This document shows, piece after piece, positions 48,041-58,830 of a stretch of DNA of 64,000 nucleotides (position 1 is its first letter; the number at the start of each line of letters is the position of its first letter). Source of the stretch: Limnanthes douglasii subsp. nivea (lineage: Eukaryota > Streptophyta > Magnoliopsida > Brassicales > Limnanthaceae); the NCBI GenBank assembly GCA_036936605.1, contig JAUPFV010000001.1, forward strand, positions 76,775,910-76,839,909. The letters are read 5' to 3'. A program made the translations under genes and the position numbers. The notes below the pieces were generated by a model. It searched no databases, was not told the origin of the DNA, and saw only the letters and a list, made by a program, of their open reading frames with translations.

Positions 48041-49689
48041 TTTATAACAAAAAATTATAAATTTGGGTGCCATATGTCACCTTATAGTTAATTGACATAC
48101 GTCAGTGACCATATATATGTAACATTCTCAAACATAGGTGACCAATTTGTGGGCACGAAGAAACCTTAATGATAAGTTTGTAACATGTGTCAAACACCGG
48201 TGACCAATTAGGTTTTTTAGCCTTCTAAAGAGTTATTAATCTATATAATGTCTAACTTTCATTCCTATAAATAAATATAGCTCACTATGTATATCAGTGG
48301 TGGTTATGCAGCAGTTTTATATTTATTTTTATATTTAGGGGGTTTCATGTTTGGCAAGGTTAGATCTCGACCTATTTTGATTGGATTTCACACCGTTGGA
48401 TCTTACATATTTTCTGTTATATCTCACATATGATTTGGGATTAAAAAAATAGAAAAACTATTAAAAAAAATGTTAGATCCCACACAATTGTTTCATTTTT
48501 TTCTCTCATTTACACTCAAAACCTCTTAAAATACCTATCTACCCAACTATTTTTTTATAAATCCGACTTCACGTGTTCTTATCATCCATCAATATTGCAA
48601 AGACGAGTATTATATTATAATTATTATATAATGATTTTTTTTATAATTTATAGAATACTAATATTCATAATCAAATAATATATATTTCTTGAATTAAAGT
48701 GAGACTTTCTATTCATATCTTAATTATGTATTACGAAAAAAATAAAAGTATTTTTTTTATAATGAAATACATTATATAGATTTTATCATTATATGAAATT
48801 CATTACTTTATCTTTTATTTACAAATCTTTTTTTTCTTTTTTTACCGATTTATATATTTTGTTTTTGTTCTGATTTGTTGTTTATTTATTTATTTTGGTG
48901 TTTATGAATTTTATGAACTGGTTAGGATATGATCTAGAGTCATAGATATAAAGGTTGTACTTTTGTAAACCAGATTATAGTCTATTTCTATAGTCACAAG
49001 ACTATTATTTTAATTATTCAACATTTTTTTCTTTGATAAACCATGAAAAAAATCAATCTCACGGGATTGGCGATAAAATTCATCGTTATATATTTGATTT
49101 TATTTTTATCAACAAAAATTATGAATATGGGTATTGTCTAAAAATCATAGATCATTGTGAATTTTGTCAAATCCGGTTGTAATTTATCCTAAATACATAA
49201 TGTTTTTATCAATAAAATTTGGGGTGTCATATTAGACTAACTTAAAGCTTAGATGTGTAGAAGGAATCAAGAACAGGTTGGATCAAGATCTAGTTTTGTT
49301 ATATCACGACCTCGAGTATTTACAATTTTATCATTGATATAAAAACCTATTTGTTTTTAAATCTACCATTATCTTTCTATCCTAATCCTAAATCTCTTAA
49401 AATACCCATTTCAAAAATTAAAGTTTTTGAAAATCTGACTCTATAGCTTTGTTAAGGTATGTATTGTCAAGCTATTTATGTATTTCGTTTTCAATTACGA
49501 TATATTTTTAAGTGATATTTAGGTTAGAAAATTATGTTTATAAAAATTATATTTTTATGTGATTGTAGTTGTAGTTGTTATTTTGATTTTTATTTAGTTT
49601 TATACGCTGGGTTAGATTTAGATCTTTAATTTGGTACTCTATTTGTTAGATTTGAGATAACATACAGGGATTTCGAGATCTAAAGCCAT

Positions 49690-49812
49690 CATGGTTGTTT
49701 GTGTGGAAACGCGTATGTATCCCGCGATGAGCTGCCAAATTTGCACACCCAGAATGTGCAGAACCGTCTATTGCTCGTGTGATATATGCGTATTTCCGCA
49801 CGAACAACACAT
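49690..49812 (+). repeat. GC-rich imperfect fold-back with 7-base loop
   Basis: Arms 49697-49747 and 49755-49805 can pair over 51 positions: 33 Watson-Crick and 8 G-U if the plus strand is transcribed, with loop CCCAGAA. The stem nearest the loop is TGCACA/TGTGCA. Pairing may extend a few bases outward. Composition contrasts sharply with the AT-rich surroundings. It could be a MITE or a hairpin RNA locus; no known family is recognised. Confidence 0.6.
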
Positions 49813-50082
49813 TCGTCTGATTCACATTATGTTTTTGTTTATTGTATATATTTAGTCACCGATGTGAATTTTTAAGCCATTGTGTTAATCTAAAATGAAT
49901 TGGTTACGATTTTCTTATTAGATCATGAATTGGGGTTTGTGTTTCTTTCGATTTATGGCCAAATAAGTGACACCATGCTTGATTTTTTCAAAATAAAATA
50001 AAATTTAAGATGAAGAGATGTCATGGTCTCTTAATACTAGAGACGAATATAAATCAAAATCTTAAACATGACATTTGGTTGT

Positions 50083-50214
50083 GTTCTTGATGTAGTCATT
50101 TAGTTAAGTTCCAACTTTTGAAGATGGTGATTTAAAGCCTTTAGTTTTGTTATTGATGTAGCCATTTAGTCAAGTTCCAACTTTTGAGGATGGTGATTTG
50201 AAGTCATTTGGTTG
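50083..50214 (+). repeat. Two tandem units of 66 bp
   Basis: GTTCTTGATGTAGTCATTTA, then GTTAAGTTCCAACTTTTGAAG and so on at 50083-50148 is repeated with about ten changes at 50149-50214. Confidence 0.75.
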
Positions 50215-50775
50215 TATTTTTTATTCTCTCTCTATATAGACTGTAAGTTTCTTTTTGTTTTTCTTAGCCTAAAGATTTCGATAAAAGGGTATAATTTTAT
50301 TGTGGTTTTTAAGGGATGATTATCAGGTTGATCTAACATATTATTAATTTATCAATGTTATAATTTTTCTACAATCTCATCTTTTATTTGGATGAATTTT
50401 TTTTGATGTTTAGATAATATCATACGAAATAAGTTAGTCGTTTGGGAACAACAAAATATTAAACAATATGTTTCATACTAGTTAAATTTTATTTTATTTT
50501 TGTCGTTGTTTTTATGGTGTCCTTACGCGATAAGCTTTGTCTTTCAATCCTCATACGAAAGAAGAGTAAAAAGGATTTTAGGGTAGTTATGTTCAATTTT
50601 GGGTTTTTGTAAGGTAAGGGTATTTTAGACAATTCAAGTTATTGAAAAAAATAAGTTTGAGATCTAACCAAATTGGGTCTTGTTTTAGCATAACCCTAAT
50701 ATTTTTTAACTTAATTTTGGAAGTGAGATGTAAAATTTGTTTTTCAAGCGATCAACCGGATTTTAAAATTTGTAA

Positions 50776-50850
50776 GTAAGAGATCCAACAAAAAGAGCAT
50801 GAGATATAGCATTGTAAGAGATCCAACAAAAATAGCTCATATATAGCATT
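50776..50850 (+). repeat. Two tandem units of 37-38 bp
   Basis: GTAAGAGATCCAACAAAAA followed by a variable part and ATATAGCATT occurs at 50776-50813 and 50814-50850. Confidence 0.7.
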
Positions 50851-51108
50851 GTCATTTCATGATTTAACAAAATTTTATTTTTTGTGTATTTTAATCATCA
50901 CAGGATTTATACATTTTAGTTATGGCGAGTAAGATTTATCAGAATTAAAAATATATTTTTTTCGAAACATAATTTTTTCTTATAAAAATTGAACATGAAA
51001 ACCATTTTGTAATTCTCGATAAACATACAAATATATTTAATACAAAAGTGAAACATGAGAGATGAGCTGCTTAATACAAAAATTAACACAAGAGACTCTT
51101 GCGCGGAA

Positions 51109-51111
<3 letters not shown>

Positions 51112-51153
<42 letters not shown>
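51112..51153. repeat. (AT)n microsatellite
   Basis: About 21 uninterrupted AT dinucleotides in an AT-rich region. Reading frames across it encode only Ile-Tyr repeats and are not genes. Confidence 0.95.
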
Positions 51154-51156
<3 letters not shown>

Positions 51157-52504
51157 TCCCATAACAATTATATGTCCTACATTTTAAAGTTTTTTTTTAA
51201 ATTTTTTTATCATTTAAATTGTAATCAATTTACAATGGCATGCCACTATTTTTAAATTTAACAAATTATTAATCTAATCCTTAACCATTTTGATGATACT
51301 ATATCTATTTAAAATCATAAACACATACTTGAAAAAACTCTGAAACGTAAACCAAAAACTAAAAGATGTAATATATATTTGTTACTAGATTAAAAAGTTA
51401 GCAACGACATGTAATAATAAATATATGTTATTAAATTTTTTAAATAAATGCATAATTTTAAATAAAAAGATGTAATATATATTTTAATTAGATTTAAAAA
51501 ATAAGTTTGAGAGTTTCGAAATTATTATTATTATTTTATTAGATAAGTTTTATGGAAAAAATATATTGATAAATAAATAAAAATCGGTATCCACTTGAAC
51601 ATGAAAAATATAATTATTTTATGCAACGAACATCCAATCCTTAAAAGATATAGAAGTTGTGGATTACAAATTTAAATACACGTCCATCCTGACCTAATAC
51701 CACCTACTTTAGATAGTTTATAAATCATAAAAAGATATCATCGAATACAAATTAATTCTACGTATTTTATTTTCATCCATATAAATCAATTATATTTTTT
51801 TTTCTAAATGAATGCTCAATTTATGACATTTGTCATGTATTTATGTATAGTCTTAATATTTGATTTTAGTTTATATATGTGTATTTCTATACATGTTTGA
51901 ACTAGGCTATTTTTGTTTTATTGTTTTTAAATCTATATTCAATTTACTAAATTATTTTTAGATAAATTATGTCTGTAATATTATTTTGTTAATCAATATT
52001 TTAATAATTATTATTATATTTTGTCATATTTTAAATAACAGAATCGAAACCTCAATTTCTAAATTAATATACATGATCATGAGTTTTTTATTCTTATTAT
52101 ATTTTTATATATTTTAATGTAACATTCGTGTATTTATATTTTATTTTGGTATATCATATATGTATTATTTTTAATTTATAGAATAGAGGTTGATCATATA
52201 GAAAACGTAGCGCTCAAATTTATCATAACATCATGGTCCATGATATCGTATAACCCATTTACCACCAACTTGTTATGTATGTGTATGCGATTTGAGCTGG
52301 AATAATTTTAGTATAAGTAGTTTGATATTTTTGCGACATATATAACAGTTCGAAATATATATCATATTATAACATCACGATGATATGATAAATTTGTATA
52401 ATCAAAAGAATATGTTGCAAGTTAATTTATGGGCCTAAACATAACATAACATATACTTAAAGAACATATGAGTATAATGTACTCATCTATATGAATATGT
52501 AGTA

Positions 52505-52800
52505 AGGTTATTGATAGGGTCACATATTTTTAGAAGTGCCTTTCTGCCTAAGCTGAAGGGGTAGTCCGGACATCATTTACACTAAACTCTTTCATAAATA
52601 GTAAACCTAAGTGGACCATGACTCAGTTGTGTGCTGAATGCTGACCCATCTTTTATTTTGGATTTTAAAGCCTGACTCGGATCCAAGGTCTGACCCGGAT
52701 GACCTATGGGTCACAAAACCAGTATAAATACCCCAACCAACCTCAGTTAATAGGTTGGACTTTTGCTAGAGATATTAAATACAAGTGCACACATCTCTTA
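52505..52800 (+). repeat. Possible solo or partial LTR with TATA box
   Basis: More GC-rich than its surroundings, with a CCGGACATCATTTACACT segment, a polymerase II-like CAGTATAAATACCCC (52719-52733) and a leader about 60-80 bases long ending in CTCTTATCTCTC. This resembles U3/R of a plant LTR. No partner copy or internal region is seen in the window. The sequence from about 52789 (TCTCTCTATCTACTACTTAA) also resembles a Helitron 5' end, inserted between A and T. Confidence 0.35.
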
Positions 52801-53453
52801 TCTCTCTATCTACTACTTAAAAGTTAATATCAAATTGACAAACTACCCAAATACCCTCCTAATATAAATCATCCTCACCAGTTATGACCATATCAAGATG
52901 AACATCATGAATGGAAAATGTAACATTTATGACTCAAGATGAGATTATTCTTACAAGATCATATTTTTAAATGAAACACGAATGAAAAATCTATCAAAAA
53001 TTAGTCAACTGTATATTTTTTCCGGTAGTTCAACCGGAACATGAAAGCATATATCAACAGCAAATCAATTAAAAAAAGATCGTCAATATTCAGAGAATTT
53101 TATACAATTTTAATTTATAATTTAAAAATCAATCCTTTTTAAAATACATACTAAAATAGAATATAACAATTTCATTGGATTAAAATAAATATTTAATAAT
53201 AATAAAAAAAAATCATACTTTAATCACTTAAAAGTGTTCAAATATTAATTAATAAAATTATTTAACATCTCGAGTCTAACATAAATATCGTCTATATTTT
53301 AATATAAAATTTAAAATTTAAATTTAGACTTAACAATATATATCGACTTACTTCTCCGGTTCCTATGTGGGCTTGTAGCGTTTGTAATGTAGAAGGCTAA
53401 TATTCCGGTTCGCTATATAATATATAGTTTTTAAAACTAAATCTAACACATAA

Positions 53454-53494
53454 GTCAAGATGGCCGAGTTGGTCTAAGGCGCCAGTTTCAGGTA

Positions 53495-53526
<32 letters not shown>

Positions 53527-53534
53527 TCTTGACA
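53454..53534 (+). tRNA. tRNA-Leu (anticodon CAG)
   Basis: 81 bases fold as a class II tRNA. Acceptor GTCAAGA (53454-53460) pairs with TCTTGAC (53527-53533), with discriminator A at 53534. The A box is TGGCCGAGTTGG. The anticodon stem is CCAGT/ACTGG with loop TTCAGGT, giving anticodon CAG at 53489-53491. A variable arm (TCCGAAAGGGC) follows, and the T stem GTGGG/CCCAC has loop TTCAAAT (B box GGTTCAAATCC). There is no intron. A TTTTT terminator for RNA polymerase III lies at 53541-53545. It reads CUG codons for leucine. Confidence 0.97.
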
Positions 53535-53545
53535 TAATTATTTTT

Positions 53546-54583
53546 AAATTACTTTATAGATTACATCTTCAACTTAAAATTTATTATGGAATGGCACTAT
53601 CAATATGAAAGAACACACCAATTGTGAGAGAGTTTAACCAATAAATAAAATTAGTAACCGTGAGACGAAAATGTAAAAAAAATTATATAAAAAAAAAGAT
53701 AATAGAAGATCTGCCGTTATTTTAATATTTTACTCTTATTATTTGAATCTGCAAAGTAGATTTATAAATATTTAAATAGTATTATTTTTTAAATTTTGAG
53801 TTTTAATAGAATAAATGATTTTAATCTTTGAATTTTAGAGATTGAACGAGAATCCATTAGAGCAGTAATATAATTTTTTTATCTAAAAGTGTATATAATA
53901 ATAATTTTATATTTAATCTAGATATTTTAATTTAATTCACAAATTTTGATTTTAATGTTATAATTTAATGTATTAGTCTACGTCATCCAAAAATTACAAA
54001 ATTACTATTGGATTTTATGAACTTAAAAGTTTGTTGGCTAGATTAAAAAATTATTCATTGTCTCTTATTTGATATTTATATGATCAAAACTTAAGATGCT
54101 ATCATATTATAATTCGACAATTCATATTTATTTTGAGTTCAATATCTAAGATACTATAAATTTACATTCAACGAGGCATTACAACTAATAATTTTTAAAG
54201 ATATATCAGTTAGTTTATGACTTGTACTAAACGTATTATCACTAAAGTGAACTCAAAATAATGTTGTATTAATATATTTATGTGACTAACTATATACAAC
54301 AGTTAAATACTATGAATTTACACTTGATGTGACATTACAACTAATGAATTTTAAAATATTTCAGTTAGTTAATCGTTTGTACTAAACGTATAATCTCCAA
54401 CGCGAGCTCAAAACAATATTGTATCAATAAGTATTGTTAAAAGTGAAATATCATCGTAGGTAATATTCTCCAAATGACTAAATGAATTGTGTTTATTCGT
54501 CGCATAAAACTTTCACTTTAATCACATTACTCCCTATTATCCAAATATATGATAATTTCCAACTGGTTATGTTTATACGAAAT
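53546..54583. other. AT-rich spacer
   Basis: No gene is supported. Two partly similar stretches recur near 54165-54260 and 54330-54425 (ACATTCAACGAGGCATTACAA versus ACACTTGATGTGACATTACAA, each followed by TTAGTTTAT or TTAGTTAAT and TGTACTAAACGTAT), a diverged tandem duplication of about 165 bp. Confidence 0.5.
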
Positions 54584-54745
54584 TATTAGAGTATAATTGT
54601 ATTTATTTTAAAGTAACTATAAACATAAAGGTAGATGAATGATTGCACTAGTTTATGCGCGAATGTAATGAGATTTACTGTATTGACATGTATATATAAT
54701 TAGTATTCCAATTGAAAATACACATAACTTTCTATCACTTTTGAC
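54584..54745 (+). repeat. copia-1 5' LTR (approximate limits)
   Basis: AT-rich block from TATTAGAGTATAATTGTA to CTTTTGACA. It shares AAACATAAAGGTAGATGAATG, then ATTGCACTA, and near the end ATTGAAAATACACATAACTT, with 62648-62820. It is followed by the primer-binding-like TTGTATTAGAGCA. Confidence 0.65.
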
Positions 54746-54825
54746 ATTGTATTAGAGCAAAGTTCCTAAATATCTTGATTATTAAAATTCTTATTTTTAC
54801 AAAACAAACCCTACAACAAATCACC

Positions 54826-55740
54826 ATGGTTGATGATTCTTACATATCCTAATCGAAATCTAAACCACCAACTCAAAGGCTTCTGAATGAATACCAAAAC
54901 TATTGATCTCTCACATCCCTTCTACATTCATCATTCAAACCAACCAAGCCATGTTTGTGTTCCCATAAAATTAAAAGACGTTAAGTATCAATCATGGAGC
55001 AAGGCAGTTATTCATTCCCTCACTGCAAAAAAAGAAGAAAATCGGTATCTTCAACAACAATGTCAAAGAACCATCAAAAGAGAATGAACTTATTTTGTTT
55101 GAGTAATAAAACCAACGCAATAGCATGATAATTTTTTAGCTGACTCGCGCTATTGAATCATACATTTCTAAAAGGGTTATCCATACTAAGACAACACGGC
55201 GGAGTATGGGTTTACTCGTGTGACCAATTCTCTTAAAAGAATGCTCCAGCTGTGTTTCAGATATAAAAATCAACCACCACTATATTACAACGCACAATAA
55301 CAGTAGCGATATATTTTAGCAAGATCAAGTATTTGTGGGATGAGCTTGAGACATATCATTCTCCACTAATATGCAATCATCAACAAACAAACCTCAGACA
55401 GAGAGATGAAGATCGGCATATGCATTTTTTTGATGGATTTGCATAAATATTATAAGGCGGCGAGGTCCAATGTATTGATGATGTCACATCTTCCTAATGT
55501 TTGTCAATCATACTATTTGATAATCCAAGAAGATAAACAAAGACATGTATCATATGAGTCAACTGCAAACTTCTCCATAGTAGCCACAAACTTAGGAAAA
55601 TAAGAAAATTTAAAGTAGAAAATATTTGACCACTGTGACAGATCTAGACATACTATAGATGAATGTCTGAATCTCAAATTTTATTATACGTATTGTGATA
55701 AGACGGGTCACATAGAGGATATATGTCGATTATAAAAATG
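54826..55740 (+). pseudogene. copia-1 gag
   Basis: The text HPFYIHHSNQPSHVCVPIKL followed by YQSWSKAVIHSLTAKK (54910-55030) matches the N-terminal gag of plant copia elements (Retrotran_gag_3 pattern, NPxYxHxSDxPGxxLVxxxLNGxNYxSWSRAM). Later pieces include KYLWDELETYH-like text near 55325 and a zinc-knuckle remnant YCDKTGHIEDIC (55687-55722). Stops and frameshifts abound. Confidence 0.75.
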
Positions 55741-55759
55741 AAACAATAACAAACCGGGA

Positions 55760-57567
55760 CAATTATGAGGACATCAATCTTCAGTTCATGACAATCAATA
55801 TTTAGGAAATACGAAAAAATCTCATAACTTATCGAGTTCCAATACTGCTTGATTTATTTAAGGTTTCACTGTCGAACAAATACAACAATTAGCCCAAACA
55901 ATAGGTGCACTGAATCATAATAATTTGGTAATGTTGATGCATATGCGAATGCTGCATGTTTATTTCCATTTACTATTATGTCTATTAATTTTTGTAGTAC
56001 AAATCCTTGGATTTTGATATTTGTACCATAAAACATATTGTCTCTCATAAATCACTCTTAATCGATTCCAACCCTTCCACTATTATCAATGTTAATTTAA
56101 CAAATGGTTTAGTATCACAAATCACTCACATTGATACAATTAGTTTTAATTCAAAATGAATTGTTACAGATGTCTCGTGCGTACCAGCTTTTAATTTTAA
56201 TTTAATTTTATCTATAAAACTTACTAAAGATCAGAACTACTACAATATTTTTTTGCTAACTATTATATTTTATAGCACTTGGTTTCGGATAAGATAATTG
56301 GCTTGGGTAGACATCATGGTGGTCTATACTATATGCATCAAAATAATTTGCCTATCTCTCTGGTATCACTGTCATTTGACCTATGATACTTACGTCTAGG
56401 TCATCTATTCTTGTCTCGTTTTAAATTACTTTCATATTTTTGTAGGTATTCATAAAAAGTTAGGAAATAATTGTACAATCTTCCCACAAAAAACGTAAAC
56501 ACACTTGCCTTTTTCCAAAAGCTTAATAAATATAAATTTATGTTCTTCTTATTACATTGTGATGTCTAGGATTCTCATAAAGTTTCTTCATATTATGATG
56601 CACGGTATTTTCTTATAAATGTTGATGATTTTACTCGATGCGCATGGACCTTTCTTATGTACCATAAATCGAAAACATAATCTTTATTAACAAACTTTGT
56701 GCAATTCGCCAAGGTCCATTTTCAAACAGATGTTCAAACAATAAGAGTGGATAATGGTAAGGAATTTCTTCATCTTCTTACTTATTTCAAGCATTGAACT
56801 TCAAAACTCTTGTGTTTACACCCTATACAAAAATGGAGTTGTCGTACCCAAACATCAGTATATTTTAAATGTTGTTGTTCTCTCACGTTTCAATCAAATA
56901 TACCACTTGAATTTTAGAGGGATTGTGTTTTAACAAACATTTATTTAATCAACTTTATTCATACTTTTTTACAATCAAATAAATCCCAAATCTCGATCTT
57001 ATATAATCGGTACCCCCACTCACTCGCGATCTAAGAGATGGATATTTATGTCGAAAATAAAAATTGTATTAGATATTTTGTAAGATAAATAATTGTCATG
57101 AGTTAAGCCAACAAATTCCCAATGGAGCATAATTTGAAATTAACTGACAAATATGGTGAGCTACTTTATGATTCAACTAGATATTAAAGACTGGTTGGAG
57201 GTTAATATATTTTAGATCAAGAAATCACCAAGTCATGGTCTTTGTTTCCATCACAAAATAATCTGCCAGTTAATACCTTTTGTAATTCAGATTGGGGTGG
57301 ATGTTGTATGTCAAGATGGTATGTTTCTGGTTACTATGTTTTTCTTGGTGCATCACTTATATTGTAAAAATTAAAGAAACAGGCTAATATTTCACGATCA
57401 TTTGCAGAAGCGGAGTATATAGCAATGCCGAATACTAGTTTGAAATTAACCTGGTTCACGTACATACTTAAAGATAAAAAGGCCGACTTGGATAAACCGA
57501 CATTATTATTTTGTGATAATCAAACAACTTTATGTATTGCGGTTAATCCAATTTTTGACGAGTTTAC
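55760..57567 (+). pseudogene. copia-1 pol: protease, integrase and first part of RNase H
   Basis: The protease region near 55960-56200 is decayed. The integrase has LRLGHLF near 56390 (zinc domain), then INVDDFTRCAWTFLMYHKSK near 56620 and RVDNGKEFL near 56745 (catalytic Asp kept). From about 57110 MEHNLKLTDKYGELLYDSTR marks the RT C-terminus, so the RT core is deleted. RNase H is at 57280-57567 (NSDWGGCCMSRWYVSGYYVF, FAEAEYIAM, LLFCDNQTTLCIAVNP), cut off at DEFT where copia-2 begins. Confidence 0.78.
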
Positions 57568-57942
57568 TATTTTGAATGAGTCAAATAATGCTTTGACAAT
57601 GTACTATGTTCGACAATATAGTTTTGTGTTATTGACAGTGGAGCTAAAATAAGTAATGTCATCTTTAGTCGTGTGTATATAAGCCCATTAGGAACATTAT
57701 CTAGTAAGTCTATTTATTCCATATAATTAGATTATTAGGACTACATAAAAATACAATCTGAAATCTGTAACCCTTTTCTATCATAGTGAAACACTTTTCG
57801 CTGGCGGCGCCCATGGACGTAGACAATTGTCGAACCACGTTAAATCTTGTGTTCTTTTCTTTTATGTCTTTTATCCGTGTTATGTTTTATTTGTGTTCTG
57901 TTGTTAAGTCATTTGTGATAAATTGCATAGTAATTTATAACA
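57568..57942 (+). repeat. copia-2 5' LTR
   Basis: 375 bp from TATTTTGAATGAGTC (TG start mutated) to TTATAACA. Matches 62088-62462 across its full length, including GTGTATATAAGCCCATTA (TATA region) and AATCTGAAATCTGTAACCC. Confidence 0.9.
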
Positions 57943-57993
57943 AAATTGGTATAAGAGCATTGGTTGTGAAATTAGGTTTTGCAGGGTTTCATA

Positions 57994-58830
57994 ATGGCGT
58001 CTACAACAACAAAATACATGATTGAAAAATTTCATGGGGGATCCAGCTTTGCATTATGGAAGATTAAACTGAAATCTTCATTGGTATTGCAAGGATTGTG
58101 GAAGGTTGTGGAGAATTAACTACTAGAAGAGATGAAAGAAGATAAGAAGCAAGATCTTCAAGAAATGGCTTTGTGTTGGATTTTAATGAGTGTGAAAAAT
58201 AATGTTTTTGGTGAGATTAGTTGTGAGAAGATTGCTTCCTGCGCATGAAAGAAGTTGGGAGAACTTTACTAAGAGAAATCAGTAGTGTACCGATTATACT
58301 TGAAGAAGTGCTTGTACAATTTCAGATTGAAAGAAGGTATGTTCATAACTAAACACTTAGATAATTTTAAATAAATTATATTGGACTTGGAGAACATAGA
58401 TATCAACAGTGAGGATGATGATCAAGTTTTATTTATCTTGAGACCGTTACCAACTCCCTATGAAATATTCTTAAATATCATAATTTATGGTAAGGATAAC
58501 TTATCGCTAATGGATGTCAAAGGGGAGCTGAAATCAAAGAAGTTAAGATAGTTGCATCAAGATAATCAGGCTGAAGGGGAAGGTTTTATGACTAGGGGAT
58601 GATCAAGAAGCAAATCGAGTTCTTTAAGAAGGAAGAACTGGAAGTCCAAATCAAAGGTAAAGAACTCAAACTGTTATGAATGCAGTGAGCAAGATTATTA
58701 TAGAAGAGATTGTCTAAAACTGAATGGTAAGAAGGGAAATCAAAAGGAAAATGCAACAAACATTATTGAAGGTATGAACGCTTCCGACAATAGTGAAAAT
58801 AGTGGTAGCGAGATGTATTGTCCGTGAATT
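57994..58830 (+). pseudogene. copia-2 gag
   Basis: Start MASTTTKYMIEKFHGGSSFA followed by LWKIKLKSSLVLQGLWKVVE, the usual Tnt1-like copia gag beginning. A TAA breaks the frame near 58117, with further stops. The zinc knuckle near 58673-58715 reads CYECSEQDYYRRDC, with Gly and His of CX2CX3GHX4C lost. The capsid block YEIFLNIIIYGKDNLSLMDV lies near 58450-58530. Confidence 0.78.

Larger units (their letters stand above)
48041..53453. other. AT-rich intergenic region
   Basis: No supported gene over 5.4 kb. Recognisable structures are the GC-rich fold-back at 49690-49812, tandem duplications at 50083-50214 and 50776-50850, the (AT)n run at 51112-51153, and LTR-like sequence near 52505-52800. The block CTCTTAAAATACC recurs near 48526 and 49388, and its reverse-like form near 50612, suggesting old copies of one repeat. 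Confidence 0.5.

Noticed and set aside
50916..51255. Open frames spanning the AT microsatellite on both strands
   Set aside because: They are created by the (AT)n run, giving Ile-Tyr repeats.
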